Positions 27,201 to 35,022 of a stretch of DNA of 64,000 nt are shown piece after piece; position 1 is the stretch's first letter, and each line of letters opens with the position of its first letter. Location of the stretch: contig JBHGNT010000005.1 of the NCBI GenBank assembly GCA_043228905.1, forward strand, positions 12,462,001-12,526,000, written 5' to 3'. The translations under genes and the position numbers were made by a program. The notes under the pieces are model-generated. The model did not search any database, was not told the origin of the DNA, and saw only the letters and a list, made by a program, of their open reading frames with translations. The stretch comes from Azolla caroliniana. Its lineage: Eukaryota > Polypodiophyta.

Positions 27201-30142
27201 CGGTACACATCGCCAAAGAAATGAAGCCAGAAGATAAAGCGGCGATGATCAAACTTCTCACGGAGTTTCGTGACGTATTCGCCTGGTCATACGAAGACAT
27301 GCGAGGGCTGGACCCTCAATTATATCAGCATCAGATCCACCTAGGCAAGGACGCGAAACCAGTGGCACAACGACGTTACCGAATGAACCCCAACTACGCC
27401 GCCAAAGTGAAGGAGGAAATCGACAAACTCCTAAGAGTGGGCTTCATCCGGCCGGTAAAGAAAGCGACGTGGCTGAGCCCCATCGTCGTCGTCCCCAAGA
27501 AGAACGGTAAAATCCGTGTGTGTGTTGATTACAGGAAACTAAATGCCGCCACAATTACGGATGCATTCCCTCTTCCGTTCACGGACGGAGTACTGGATGC
27601 CGTCGCCGGTCATGAAGTTTATAGCTTTCTAGACGGGTTCAGCGGGTACAATCAAATTCGGATGCACCCGGACGACCAGGAGAAGACAGCGTTCGTCACC
27701 GAATGGGGGGTGTTTGTGGCCGAAGTCATGATGTTCGGCCTAAAAACGGCACCAGCAACTTTCCAGCGAATCATCATGGAGATCTTCGGCGAATACATTC
27801 CTGCCTTCATGCAAGTGTTCCTGGATGATTTTGCAGTCTATAGTCGGGGAAAAGACCATTTGCAGCACCTACGGTTATGCCTTGAAAAGTGTAGGTTATA
27901 CCGGCTAAGCTTAAACCCAGCAAAATGCATCTTTGGAGTTTCAAGTGGAATATTGCTGGGACACATTGTAAGTAAGGAGGGCATTGCGGTCGACCCGGAC
28001 AAAGTAAACGCCATATTAGGGGCACCGGCGCCGAAAACGGCCAAAGCACTAAGCCGATTCTTAGGACAGATCCGGTGGCACAGCCGGATGCTCCGTCACT
28101 TGGCGGACTTGGCTACACCATTACATACCGCGGTACATCGGACACCGTTCCAATGGACGGATACGGAGGATAAGGCATACAATGCCCTGAAGGTACTTTT
28201 ATCGCAAGCACCCGTCGTGCAGCCTCCGGATTGGAGCAAGGAATTTCACGTGTTCGTGGACGCGTCCGACATCGTTATTGGCAGCGCCTTAATGCAGCTT
28301 ACGGAGCCCAAATGGTACCGGCCGGTATATTACGCCAGCCGGAAGCTGTCCCAAGCGGAGAAGAACTATTCAACGACGGAACGGGAGGCCCTGGGCATGA
28401 TCTACAGTGTAACAAAGTTTCGGCATTACCTATTGGGAAGGAAGTTCTCCTTTCATGTGGACCACTCGGCGCTCCTGTACTTAGTATCCAAGGCGTCCCT
28501 GACCGGTAAGTTGGCCCGTTGGACCTTACTGTTGCAGGAGTTCGAATTCGAGATTTTCCACCGGCCCGGTATCCAGCATGCCGTAGCAGACTATCTAAGC
28601 CGATTAGAGTCCGGAGAACCAGGCGACGGAGTAGCGGATGAATTCCCGGACGCAGAGTTATTCCGTATCACCCCGGAAACGGCAGCAGACGACACGGTGG
28701 TAGCAGAAGATAGGTGGCTGACGAACATGCACCAGTTCCTAAGCACGGGCCTGCCACCGGAGGAAATGAACCGGGACGAGAGGAAACGACTGGCGGTGCA
28801 GAGCCGCAATTTCTGTCTCTTACGGGACACTCTCTACCACAAGGGAGCAGATGGAATATGGAGACGGGCAGTCCGTAGTGACGAGAAAGAAGTAATCTTA
28901 CGGGAAGCACACTGTGGGGTCGCCGGAGGACACTATGCCGGGGAAGCGACGGCAAGAAAGGTATGGCAGAGCGGCTTGTGGTGGCCCACGACGTTAAAAG
29001 ACGCCGTCAAGTATGCTAAGGAATGTGACCTATGCCAACGAATGGGCCAGCCTACGGAGCAAGCACGGATGCCACACCAACCGGTACTTCCACTAGAGCC
29101 ATTACAAAAGTGGGGGTTGGATTTTGTCGGACCGTTCAAGCCACCGGCAATGAGAACGGGTAATCGTTATGTCATCGTGGCAACAGATTATTGCACTAAA
29201 TGGGTGGAGGCTAAGGCCCTGAGAGACAACACCGCGTTATCCACAGCAAAATTCCTGTACGAAAACATTTGGTGCCGGTATGGATGTCCGATTGAATTAA
29301 TCAGCGACCAAGGAGGGCATTTCCTCGGCCAGGTAGTGGAAAGCTTAACAACGTTCTATGCCGTGGTTCATAAACGGAGCACACCGTACTACCCACAGGC
29401 GAACGGGCTAGCGGAGTCCACCAACAAAACGCTGCAGAACATTCTCCGCAAAATCGTCAACGAAAACCGGACGGACTGGGATACAAAGCTCCATAGCGCG
29501 CTATGGGCGTACAGAACGGCATTCAAAACAAGTATCCGGACAACGCCGTTCCGGTTAGCATTCGGCTTAGAAGCGGTCATGCCGGTCGAGTTTCAGGTAC
29601 CAAGCTTACGGATCCAACTACGGGAACGGCTGAATGAAAAGAAGTCGGAGGAAATGCGGCTGGCAGCACTATGCGAACTAGAGGAGCAACGGCTGGCCAG
29701 CATCCTACACATGGAACTGGAGCAACGACGACGGAAAGCGTTCGTTGACCGTCACCGGAAAGGTAATGAGAAGATGTTCGACATTGGAAAGCCGGTGCTA
29801 GTATTCCAAACGAGGATGGGCAAGATGCCGGGCAAACTCCGATTCAGATGGACAGGCCCGTATTGGCTGACACGGGAATACAACGGGTCCTATCAGATAG
29901 GGACACTTGCCGGGGAAGTACTAGGCAAGTGGGTGAATGGATTTCGACTAAAGCCCTATAAAGGACCGATGCCAAAGAACCCGTTTATGCAGCTCACCGG
30001 CACTACACCAGGAACCTGTCCGGGATCGGTACGGATCGATCCGGAAGAAAAAGACGACGGGGAACCCGTAGTAGTGACGAAGGAAGACACGGCAACCCGT
30101 AAGGAAAACGGTCAGGGTCCGAAGGGACTTACGGATGTGTAA
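24278..30142 (+). CDS. gag-pol polyprotein of the young OTA-type element (1954 aa)
   Basis: This single frame encodes all core enzymes. Residues 1-200 are charged, with Pro-Glu repeats (EPEKEPEKAPE). Gag capsid follows (about 210-370), then CCHC-type knuckles near 401, 420 and 593 (CYYCRQEGHYSNQC). Protease has VIDGGSGVNVIS near 761. RT has FLDDFAVYS near 1180, and RNase H has VFVDASD near 1326. Integrase has its zinc-binding HCGVAGGHY near 1545 and the DDE residues in GLDFVG (about 1614), ISDQGGHF (about 1676) and NGLAESTNK (about 1711). It ends with FRWTGPYWL and NGFRLKPY. All catalytic residues seen are intact. Only one RNase H is visible, without the extra archaeal-type domain of many Tat elements. 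The start codon overlaps a three-codon upstream ORF (ATGGATGACTAG at 24274). Confidence 0.95.
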   Translation: MTRPTHDLGTDRARRLAERQRRRETFQQAAQEIRSDRSFSNEIRRVAEESLRLRQTRDQDDGSSLSSLRETERLLEALASGENEAEAFSAYESDSEGGYSVHTNYRSSNDTPGGPEDDGSDTVPTPEPEPLNQGYPEPQTEAVNPPTPEVEEATPPTPTKEPAKVPEEEPVKEPEKEPEKAPEVEPERKPERYQRTPLNRGLILDDDMPFQYSKYRDDPDAEAHVDDFEQTWEANHTSQRMTPEEEERSKIAEFGVTLEGPATRWRRSQDPATITTFAELKAKFLHFFHKEVDQTTMVGLFYTIRQEAGESIPQFVIRFQRMHSQLARAPPEEELRTIFLNGLREPLRTVCTVIDFRGCTIDQVIDRVREMEKTSSWLTLGTLQRALPTEEDLRFRQAIQCTICLNAGHSAVECTMRTQCVICQSKSHTTDRCEYNLLNRQAPPVRRIEPRNSQDEDEDRWQKMNRYRPAQDVRYGDRQENDGRYGNRRDNYDRYERSDRYREPNRRHEQYDRDHSPGYRRHQEDYSRFYDPPRPDYRNKHKNNKKRNFKKGGHPRDPEHGTPRSQPAQNAPLATGPAPATSNAESSNTRKEYCYYCRQEGHYSNQCPVKSYEKRPAVNMVVPEVTDVQQVTTRSKGMAKEWETQEAIRKQATEWVKEANEKNVTDAERQKANTIGSAGGSHPDNETWQALQECQITLPLGRLLQLVPRFTEGLKTGMTDGIAPPAPVLFSNPEEGPTVVDTSSPVITAIVKGHELPGTVIDGGSGVNVISLRTCDALGIHEWEPCPFWLWMADTSSVRPTGLIRKLEVTIGGHTFHISAVVLQLQAQGAYPLLLGRPWLKTAHIKQNWRKNMITFRRGKAKVRVPTQPRTSNGKECTPLYAECVNMLEGLADDEEAQYLEEHPKIVPLFEIDVAEAVAPYLPQRDDTEAEPDKDAIRELRQAQEALEREMAVSQRVKASQLDEVNLGSKDESKPVHIAKEMKPEDKAAMIKLLTEFRDVFAWSYEDMRGLDPQLYQHQIHLGKDAKPVAQRRYRMNPNYAAKVKEEIDKLLRVGFIRPVKKATWLSPIVVVPKKNGKIRVCVDYRKLNAATITDAFPLPFTDGVLDAVAGHEVYSFLDGFSGYNQIRMHPDDQEKTAFVTEWGVFVAEVMMFGLKTAPATFQRIIMEIFGEYIPAFMQVFLDDFAVYSRGKDHLQHLRLCLEKCRLYRLSLNPAKCIFGVSSGILLGHIVSKEGIAVDPDKVNAILGAPAPKTAKALSRFLGQIRWHSRMLRHLADLATPLHTAVHRTPFQWTDTEDKAYNALKVLLSQAPVVQPPDWSKEFHVFVDASDIVIGSALMQLTEPKWYRPVYYASRKLSQAEKNYSTTEREALGMIYSVTKFRHYLLGRKFSFHVDHSALLYLVSKASLTGKLARWTLLLQEFEFEIFHRPGIQHAVADYLSRLESGEPGDGVADEFPDAELFRITPETAADDTVVAEDRWLTNMHQFLSTGLPPEEMNRDERKRLAVQSRNFCLLRDTLYHKGADGIWRRAVRSDEKEVILREAHCGVAGGHYAGEATARKVWQSGLWWPTTLKDAVKYAKECDLCQRMGQPTEQARMPHQPVLPLEPLQKWGLDFVGPFKPPAMRTGNRYVIVATDYCTKWVEAKALRDNTALSTAKFLYENIWCRYGCPIELISDQGGHFLGQVVESLTTFYAVVHKRSTPYYPQANGLAESTNKTLQNILRKIVNENRTDWDTKLHSALWAYRTAFKTSIRTTPFRLAFGLEAVMPVEFQVPSLRIQLRERLNEKKSEEMRLAALCELEEQRLASILHMELEQRRRKAFVDRHRKGNEKMFDIGKPVLVFQTRMGKMPGKLRFRWTGPYWLTREYNGSYQIGTLAGEVLGKWVNGFRLKPYKGPMPKNPFMQLTGTTPGTCPGSVRIDPEEKDDGEPVVVTKEDTATRKENGQGPKGLTDV

Positions 30143-30155
30143 GGTCACACACCGT

Positions 30156-30197
<42 letters not shown>

Positions 30198-30211
30198 TCA
30201 CACACCGTCAT
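30141..30211 (+). repeat. Poly(A) tract flanked by an 18-bp direct repeat
   Basis: AAGGTCACACACCGTCAT occurs at 30141-30158 and again at 30194-30211. The two copies bracket an uninterrupted run of about 37 A residues. The first copy overlaps the gag-pol stop codon. This is the signature of a target-primed retroposition in which only the poly(A) tail was copied. Confidence 0.85.
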
Positions 30212-30234
30212 TAAAAATCGAGGTATGAACGGGT

Positions 30235-32556
30235 GTGAAAGCAAGGCGCGAAAAGGTACGTAGTGGGCATTTAAGAGACGCCACGCTACTTAATACTAAA
30301 TTGGTACACGACGTGGGCATGCTCGAAAAAGGCGCCAAAACGCACAAAGAAGAAGCAGAACGCATGGAGACCTTTTCATTTCGCGAGCCAAGAAGCACAG
30401 AAGCACCAAGACAGTGGAAGCTGAGCAAACGCGAACCTGCACGCAGAGAACCCCCGCGCTCAGAACGCTCTCTCTCTCGCTCTCACTCTCATCACCACTC
30501 TACCTCGCCATCTTCCCTCGACCTTGAAGCAGACATGGAACCACAAACGCTGTCGGAAGCGGCCAGGAAATGGTTCAGGCAAAACGGACTGGAGGGGTTC
30601 TTGGCCATCATGGAGGCACCGCCGCACAGAGAAGCCGACCGGGTCATCAAGGAGCTCGCCACAGAGGTCATCACCGAGGAAGCGATCCGCGCGCTAACAG
30701 GCCTTCCGGAGGGAGGAATCTTTCAGATCGATAACCCAACCTCGGAGCAACTCACCCGATATTTCGGTGAGTACTCTGTTGCCGGCAAAGGCTATCGGAC
30801 GCAGGGCGGCGAAGATCCGCTATTCAGGGAGATAGCTCGAGTGCTCCATGAGTACGGTCACGTGTACCCCCGACCCCCTGTCATGCCAAAAAATCGGGCA
30901 GGGATGATCATAGCCACCTATGAAGGGGTCAAGGTGGACTGGCCGGTGTTGATTGCAGACGGGTTGTGCATGGCAATCGACATGGTACGAGGGAAGGACG
31001 GCAAGGAGGGCCGGAAGCTGTGGCACGCCGTAGCTCAATGGATAACATTGCTCGTGCCGCCGGTCGAGACCGCCCAGCCAAAGAAGCGGCCAAGAGTATC
31101 GGAAGGAAGCACCTCGAAGCCGGCGTCCAAACGACAGCAGCTGCTGGCGTCGAAGGCGACGAAAGGGAAGAAACGGGTCCCAGAACCGGAGGAGGTGTCA
31201 CCGGTCCGACCCGTCAAGATAACCTTACGGAGACCGGGACAGAAGGAACCGGAACCCTTGACGGCACAGAAACATGCCGTGACACAGGAAGAGGAAACGG
31301 AGGAGCCAGAAGAGCACCTCCAACGACGGTCAAGAAGTAGGACCGCCGAGACAGGAGGGGAGCGGTCGTACCCGCGAGAGGCAGAAACGCCCCCAACTCA
31401 ACCTGAGCAAACCACAAGGGAAGAACCGGAACCGGTGCGTAGGGAACCGGTCTTGTCGACTTCTATAGAAGTCAGTCCAACGGCTCCGGAGACGGCGAGA
31501 ACCGGAACTCAACAGCCGGCGAGCCCAGCCAGAGCACACGGCGGCCAAGGAGTAGAACCAGAACGGCATATGCAGGCAATCAGGCCAGACAATTCCACAG
31601 AGAATGAGCCGACCCGACCAGTACAGCAACAAGGCACCAGTAGCATGTGGCTACGGTGGGTAGGCGAGCAAATCGCCGGAGCGGTCGAGTATATAGAGGC
31701 GGAAGAGAGAGCGCACCAGGAACGGTTGCTCGTCACAACCGTAGATCTAGAGACGGCCCGGTCCAGAATCCGGAGCCTTGAACAAGACTTGGACAGGGTC
31801 ACAAGGGAAACACAAGTCCAAGCACCGGTGACTCCGGGCAATGTACAGAATAAAGCGGCAGATCAACCTGTACATAGCAAGCAGACCCCGGCAACGGAAA
31901 CCGTTCCGGAGAAAAATGCGGCACAAGCCCAAGAGCTTGCGGATTTAAAGGATGAGCTTGCTGCCCAAGAAGCGCTGAGGAGCCGCGAAAGAGAACTGAA
32001 GACGGCAGCGGAGGCAGAACTCAAAAAGACTGCTGAGAATCTACGCCGGGCCGAGGAGAGCTTACGGAAAGGCCACCAAGCGTACGACCGGCTCAAGGAG
32101 GAGAAGGAGAAAATGCTGCAAGAGAAGGAGAGACTCCGGAGGAACGCCGAAACAGAAGTAGAGCGCCTGAAAGAGGAACTCCGGCAGGTAAAGGACCGGG
32201 AGGAGCGGAACCATCGCCAGATCAACGGCAAGCTCAAACTAAAAACAGAGGAATTTGAGAACTTGCACCGGGAGTATAAACGGTTGCAAACGGAGCACAA
32301 GGAACGGATGGATGAGCTCCGGCAAGCAGTTGATCGGACCGCAACCGCATTCGCCAAGGAACAAGCGGAAAACAGAAAACGGTTGGAAGAGGCGGAGAAG
32401 GTTCGGACAGAGCTCCTCAGGCAACAGCAGGCGGAAAAAGAAAGAGCGGCGGAGGTACTGCAGAGGCTGCAAACGACATATCAAGGGCAGCTGACGCGCT
32501 ACAGAGAGCAGGCGGAGGATACGGCAAATCTCATCAAGCAGTTGAAGGAGGAGTGA
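30235..32556 (+). CDS. Extra ORF 1 of the OTA-type element, coiled-coil protein
   Basis: The open frame spans about 773 codons. The first in-frame ATG codons are at 30319, 30364 and 30535, so the protein is probably 674-745 aa. An N-terminal basic, Ser/Arg-rich stretch precedes a folded-looking region (about codons 100-280) with EAIRALTGLPEGGIFQ and HEYGHVYPRPPVMPK. This recalls the unnamed domain in additional ORFs of other plant gypsy elements, but I cannot name it. A disordered Pro/Glu/Arg-rich linker follows, then a long coiled coil (about codons 480-770). It is in the position of the env-like or additional ORF of Athila, Retand and SIRE-type elements. No signal peptide or membrane helix is visible, so an envelope role is not supported. 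The frame ends at TGA and stays open after it. Confidence 0.8.
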   Translation: MKARREKVRSGHLRDATLLNTKLVHDVGMLEKGAKTHKEEAERMETFSFREPRSTEAPRQWKLSKREPARREPPRSERSLSRSHSHHHSTSPSSLDLEADMEPQTLSEAARKWFRQNGLEGFLAIMEAPPHREADRVIKELATEVITEEAIRALTGLPEGGIFQIDNPTSEQLTRYFGEYSVAGKGYRTQGGEDPLFREIARVLHEYGHVYPRPPVMPKNRAGMIIATYEGVKVDWPVLIADGLCMAIDMVRGKDGKEGRKLWHAVAQWITLLVPPVETAQPKKRPRVSEGSTSKPASKRQQLLASKATKGKKRVPEPEEVSPVRPVKITLRRPGQKEPEPLTAQKHAVTQEEETEEPEEHLQRRSRSRTAETGGERSYPREAETPPTQPEQTTREEPEPVRREPVLSTSIEVSPTAPETARTGTQQPASPARAHGGQGVEPERHMQAIRPDNSTENEPTRPVQQQGTSSMWLRWVGEQIAGAVEYIEAEERAHQERLLVTTVDLETARSRIRSLEQDLDRVTRETQVQAPVTPGNVQNKAADQPVHSKQTPATETVPEKNAAQAQELADLKDELAAQEALRSRERELKTAAEAELKKTAENLRRAEESLRKGHQAYDRLKEEKEKMLQEKERLRRNAETEVERLKEELRQVKDREERNHRQINGKLKLKTEEFENLHREYKRLQTEHKERMDELRQAVDRTATAFAKEQAENRKRLEEAEKVRTELLRQQQAEKERAAEVLQRLQTTYQGQLTRYREQAEDTANLIKQLKEE

Positions 32557-33207
32557 CAAGTGGTGGAAAGCAGAGCACAAATGGGAGTAAGTCGCATCCA
32601 GGATATCATGCGGGCCTGGTTGAACCAGACCAAGAGCTTGATTGACAACGGCTCCGTCAAATGGTGGACCAAGTGGGCCACGAACGCGGCGGAACTCCAA
32701 TTGCTCCGGGCTGACGTAGAGAACCGGCGGAAGGAGGGAGATGATTGCTATATGCTGAATTCTGAAGACTTCACCGGCATAAGAGATGAGCTGGCCGAAG
32801 ACTTTCAAGCCTTGGCGGAGGACCAACTAGAGCAAGTCCGGCAACTTGTAGCTCAGCTGGACGATGACAGGCTGGAGGCGCAGATCCAGTTTGAAAGTTA
32901 CGAGAGGTCCCGGATCCGGGGAGAGAAAGAACGAGAACCGGTTACGGTCAACCTCAGTGATGAGGAACCGTTACTGGAAGGAGACCGGACCGGAAGCAGT
33001 CAAACGGAGATGCCGGAGCCAGAGAGACAAACGGAGCAGCCGGAGTCAGCGAAACAAACGGAGCAGCAGCAGCAAGCAGAGCAGCCGGAGCAACCTCAGT
33101 CCCAACCACAACCACAGCAGCAGCAAGCACAGCCGCAACAACCACAACCGGAAGAACAAGCGGAAATTCTTGAACAAAGTAATTTGGACAATTTGGGTGA
33201 ACAATAA
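32557..33207 (+). CDS. Extra ORF 2, in frame after a single TGA
   Basis: It continues in the same frame as the previous ORF with only one TGA (followed by CAA) between them. The product begins with about 100 residues of mixed helix (MRAWLNQTKSLIDNGSVKWW, then RDELAEDFQALAEDQLEQVR). It ends in a Gln/Pro/Glu-rich tail from repeated CAG/CAA codons (QPQPQQQQAQPQQPQPEEQ). If TGA is read through, the product would be one protein of about 990 codons. Alternatively it starts at the ATG near 32581. No known family was recognised. Confidence 0.65.
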   Translation, partial: QVVESRAQMGVSRIQDIMRAWLNQTKSLIDNGSVKWWTKWATNAAELQLLRADVENRRKEGDDCYMLNSEDFTGIRDELAEDFQALAEDQLEQVRQLVAQLDDDRLEAQIQFESYERSRIRGEKEREPVTVNLSDEEPLLEGDRTGSSQTEMPEPERQTEQPESAKQTEQQQQAEQPEQPQSQPQPQQQQAQPQQPQPEEQAEILEQSNLDNLGEQ

Positions 33208-33259
33208 AGGGGCCGAGAAGGGTTCGACGTACAAGGTACTGTCCCACGGGCGTGCCATG

Positions 33260-33677
33260 TGTTACCGGCCGGCAAGGAGTCCAAAATACGGAGTGAAGGA
33301 ATTAATTAGATGGTTGTAAATGAGCATAGTGTGGACGGACGGACTGGAAACGGTATGCCGTTCCAGATCCGGACGGATCCCGAATAGGTGCGAGAGGCAC
33401 CGTTTTGTACTACGGGCCGGAAACCTATTTAAAGGCCCGGACCCCATTGTAATGACAGCGGATAATTAATAGAGCTTATGATGTTTGTACTTCTGTCTTG
33501 ATTTCCGTTCTGTAATCACTGTTATATCTTACGCGTGTAATTAACCGAAGCATTCTAATCGTGTAACCTATGTAAGTCGGTGTAATCGTTGAATATTAAT
33601 CCTATGCCGTAATCACCCTTTGGTGAAGTGTCTCCGTGACACCTTGTGTTAGGCCTTGTCCGGCTAAGAGAATAACA
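33260..33677 (+). repeat. 3' LTR of the young OTA-type element
   Basis: By eye it is identical to the 5' LTR over all 418 bp. It is followed by the target duplication GAATT and then LINE ORF1 sequence. Confidence 0.94.
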
Positions 33678-33682
33678 GAATT

Positions 33683-34045
33683 TAAGTGAGATAAAATAAT
33701 GTATGCATAACAAAGTCATGGGCTGATGTCGAGCCACAATCACCAACGATTTTGAATGGCAATGCAATAAACTCAATCACAATGGACAAATTGCTTATAA
33801 GTCAATTGATTTGTCTTCAAGAAACCATAAACAAGCAAGGTGAAGATATTAGGACACTAATGAAAGAGAATGCTAAGCTCCAAATTGTTGTCATTGAGAA
33901 TGAAAGTCTTAAGAAAATGATTACAAAACTTGACGATGAGATTCAAGAATGGAAGAGAAATTCTTTCGAAATAAATGAGAACCTTAACAAGATTGTGTTA
34001 AAGGAAGCATTAAAAGAAGAAAAATTGGAAACGATGAGGCTCAAC
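33683..34045 (+). pseudogene. LINE ORF1 coiled coil, end of copy A and start of copy B
   Basis: Bases 33683-33727 finish copy A beyond the OTA-type element (AAGTGAGATAAAATAATG, like AAGTGAGATAAAAGAATG at 37543). At about 33728 the sequence returns to the upstream part of ORF1 (GAGCCACAATCACC, then AATGCAATAAACTCAATCAC as at 23523). It encodes MDKLLISQLICLQETINKQ up to ALKEEKLETMRL. So two copies of the same coiled-coil segment lie in tandem. Copy B ends where the minus-strand copia C begins. Confidence 0.65.
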
Positions 34046-34213
34046 TTGAGGTCGGATCGTGGTGTTAGTGTCCGCGACATTCGGTTCTTCTACACGGCTC
34101 CTTCTGGCGTTGCTCCGCCTTGCTTGCACTCCTAGTCTAGTCCAATCCTATTTGTCGCGACCCTTCTAGTTCTGCACACTTCGACCTCCTCGGTCGGCTT
34201 GTCTGCTGCGACT

Positions 34214-34977
34214 CTAGCGCTTGTCGATCCATCGGTTCTTTCGTGTTGGTATCGACTTCCATTGCGTCCATTTGGCCTTTAGTTGATCCGGCTTCTCCGA
34301 ATCTTGAACCAAATCGGTTTCCTTCGATTCGTTCCAGCTCTTGTCCGAGTCAGTGTTCTCCAACTCGTCTTCCTGTTTCAGGCCCTTCACCACATCGGAC
34401 CACGTTCGGGTCTTGGCCTTTTTCTTCCGGTCGGGTCTATCCTTCTTGACTCTGCCGCCGCTGCCACTTGTTCCGACTTGTTCGAATGTGCTGACTTCCT
34501 TTTTCCTCTTGCCTCCCCCTTTCTTGGTTCTTTCTTCCTCTCCAGGTCCTTGTCTAGTGCCCTCGGTTCCCTTTCCTTTTCTCCCCCTCAAGGATGGCAC
34601 ATCGAGATGTTGAACACCAAGCATTTTGGTGAAGTGCTGCAACTTGTCCGATCCGAGCAGGTTTGATGAAGATGTCGGTAACCTGCCAATCCGTTTGAAC
34701 ATACCAAAGCTCAGGACCCGCTCACATACAAAGTGATAGTGCACTTCTATGTGTTTCGTCCGAGCATGGAATACAGGGTTCTTGGTGAGCTGAATGTTGC
34801 TCATGTTGTCACAGTTGATCAAGATCGGGGTCGGTACCTCGATTCGTTGATCTTGCAGTAGTTGCCAAAGCCAAATGGCTTCACGGGTGGCATTGGTAGC
34901 ACCCCGGTATTCAGCCTCAGTGCTCGACAGAGCCACTATTGGCGGCTTTTTGCTGCTCCACGCAACAACCGCGCTAC
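34214..34977 (-). pseudogene. copia C RNase H and C-terminal tail
   Basis: RNase H is represented by ALSSTEAEYRGATNATREA, CDNMSNIQLTKNPVFHARTK and HIEVHYHFVCERVL. The tail after SLRGRK is Lys/Glu-rich and keeps KAKTRTWSDVVKGLK followed by EDELE, the motif conserved in the other copies. The first RNase H aspartate block and all of RT are missing. Confidence 0.85.
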
Positions 34978-35022
34978 CTAAAGTCCATAAAGGACTGACA
35001 GAAGTATTGACAGGTACTTGAT
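34978..35022 (-). repeat. LTR-derived filler at an internal deletion of copia C
   Basis: The plus strand reads AGTCCATAAAGGACTGACAG and continues AAGTATTGACAGGTACTTG. This is nearly the same as the LTR at about 37190-37233. It lies exactly where integrase would continue into RT. Confidence 0.75.

Larger units (their letters stand above)
23809..33677 (+). mobile_element. Young complete Ty3/gypsy element, OTA (Tat/Athila-like) type, with extra ORFs
   Basis: The two 418-bp LTRs (23809-24226 and 33260-33677) look identical base for base and are flanked by the 5-bp target duplication GAATT (23804-23808 and 33678-33682). Between them is one uninterrupted 1954-codon gag-pol. Two further ORFs follow in the same orientation. 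There is no chromodomain, and integrase ends in NGFRLKPY, as in the non-chromovirus OTA group; the bryophyte and lycophyte groups Phygy and Selgy are alternatives to Tat/Athila. Rich CpG content fits a recent arrival. No purine tract touches the 3' LTR; the nearest is AAAGGGGCCGAGAAGGG, about 37 bp upstream. Confidence 0.95.

Noticed and set aside
30235-32556. An envelope-like protein
   Set aside because: The position fits env-like ORFs, but there is no signal peptide, transmembrane helix or fusion-type segment; the visible structure is a coiled coil.
31863-32826. Long minus-strand open frames opposite the coiled-coil ORF
   Set aside because: They are Ser/Arg/Leu-rich reflections of Glu/Lys-rich codons and lack any domain.
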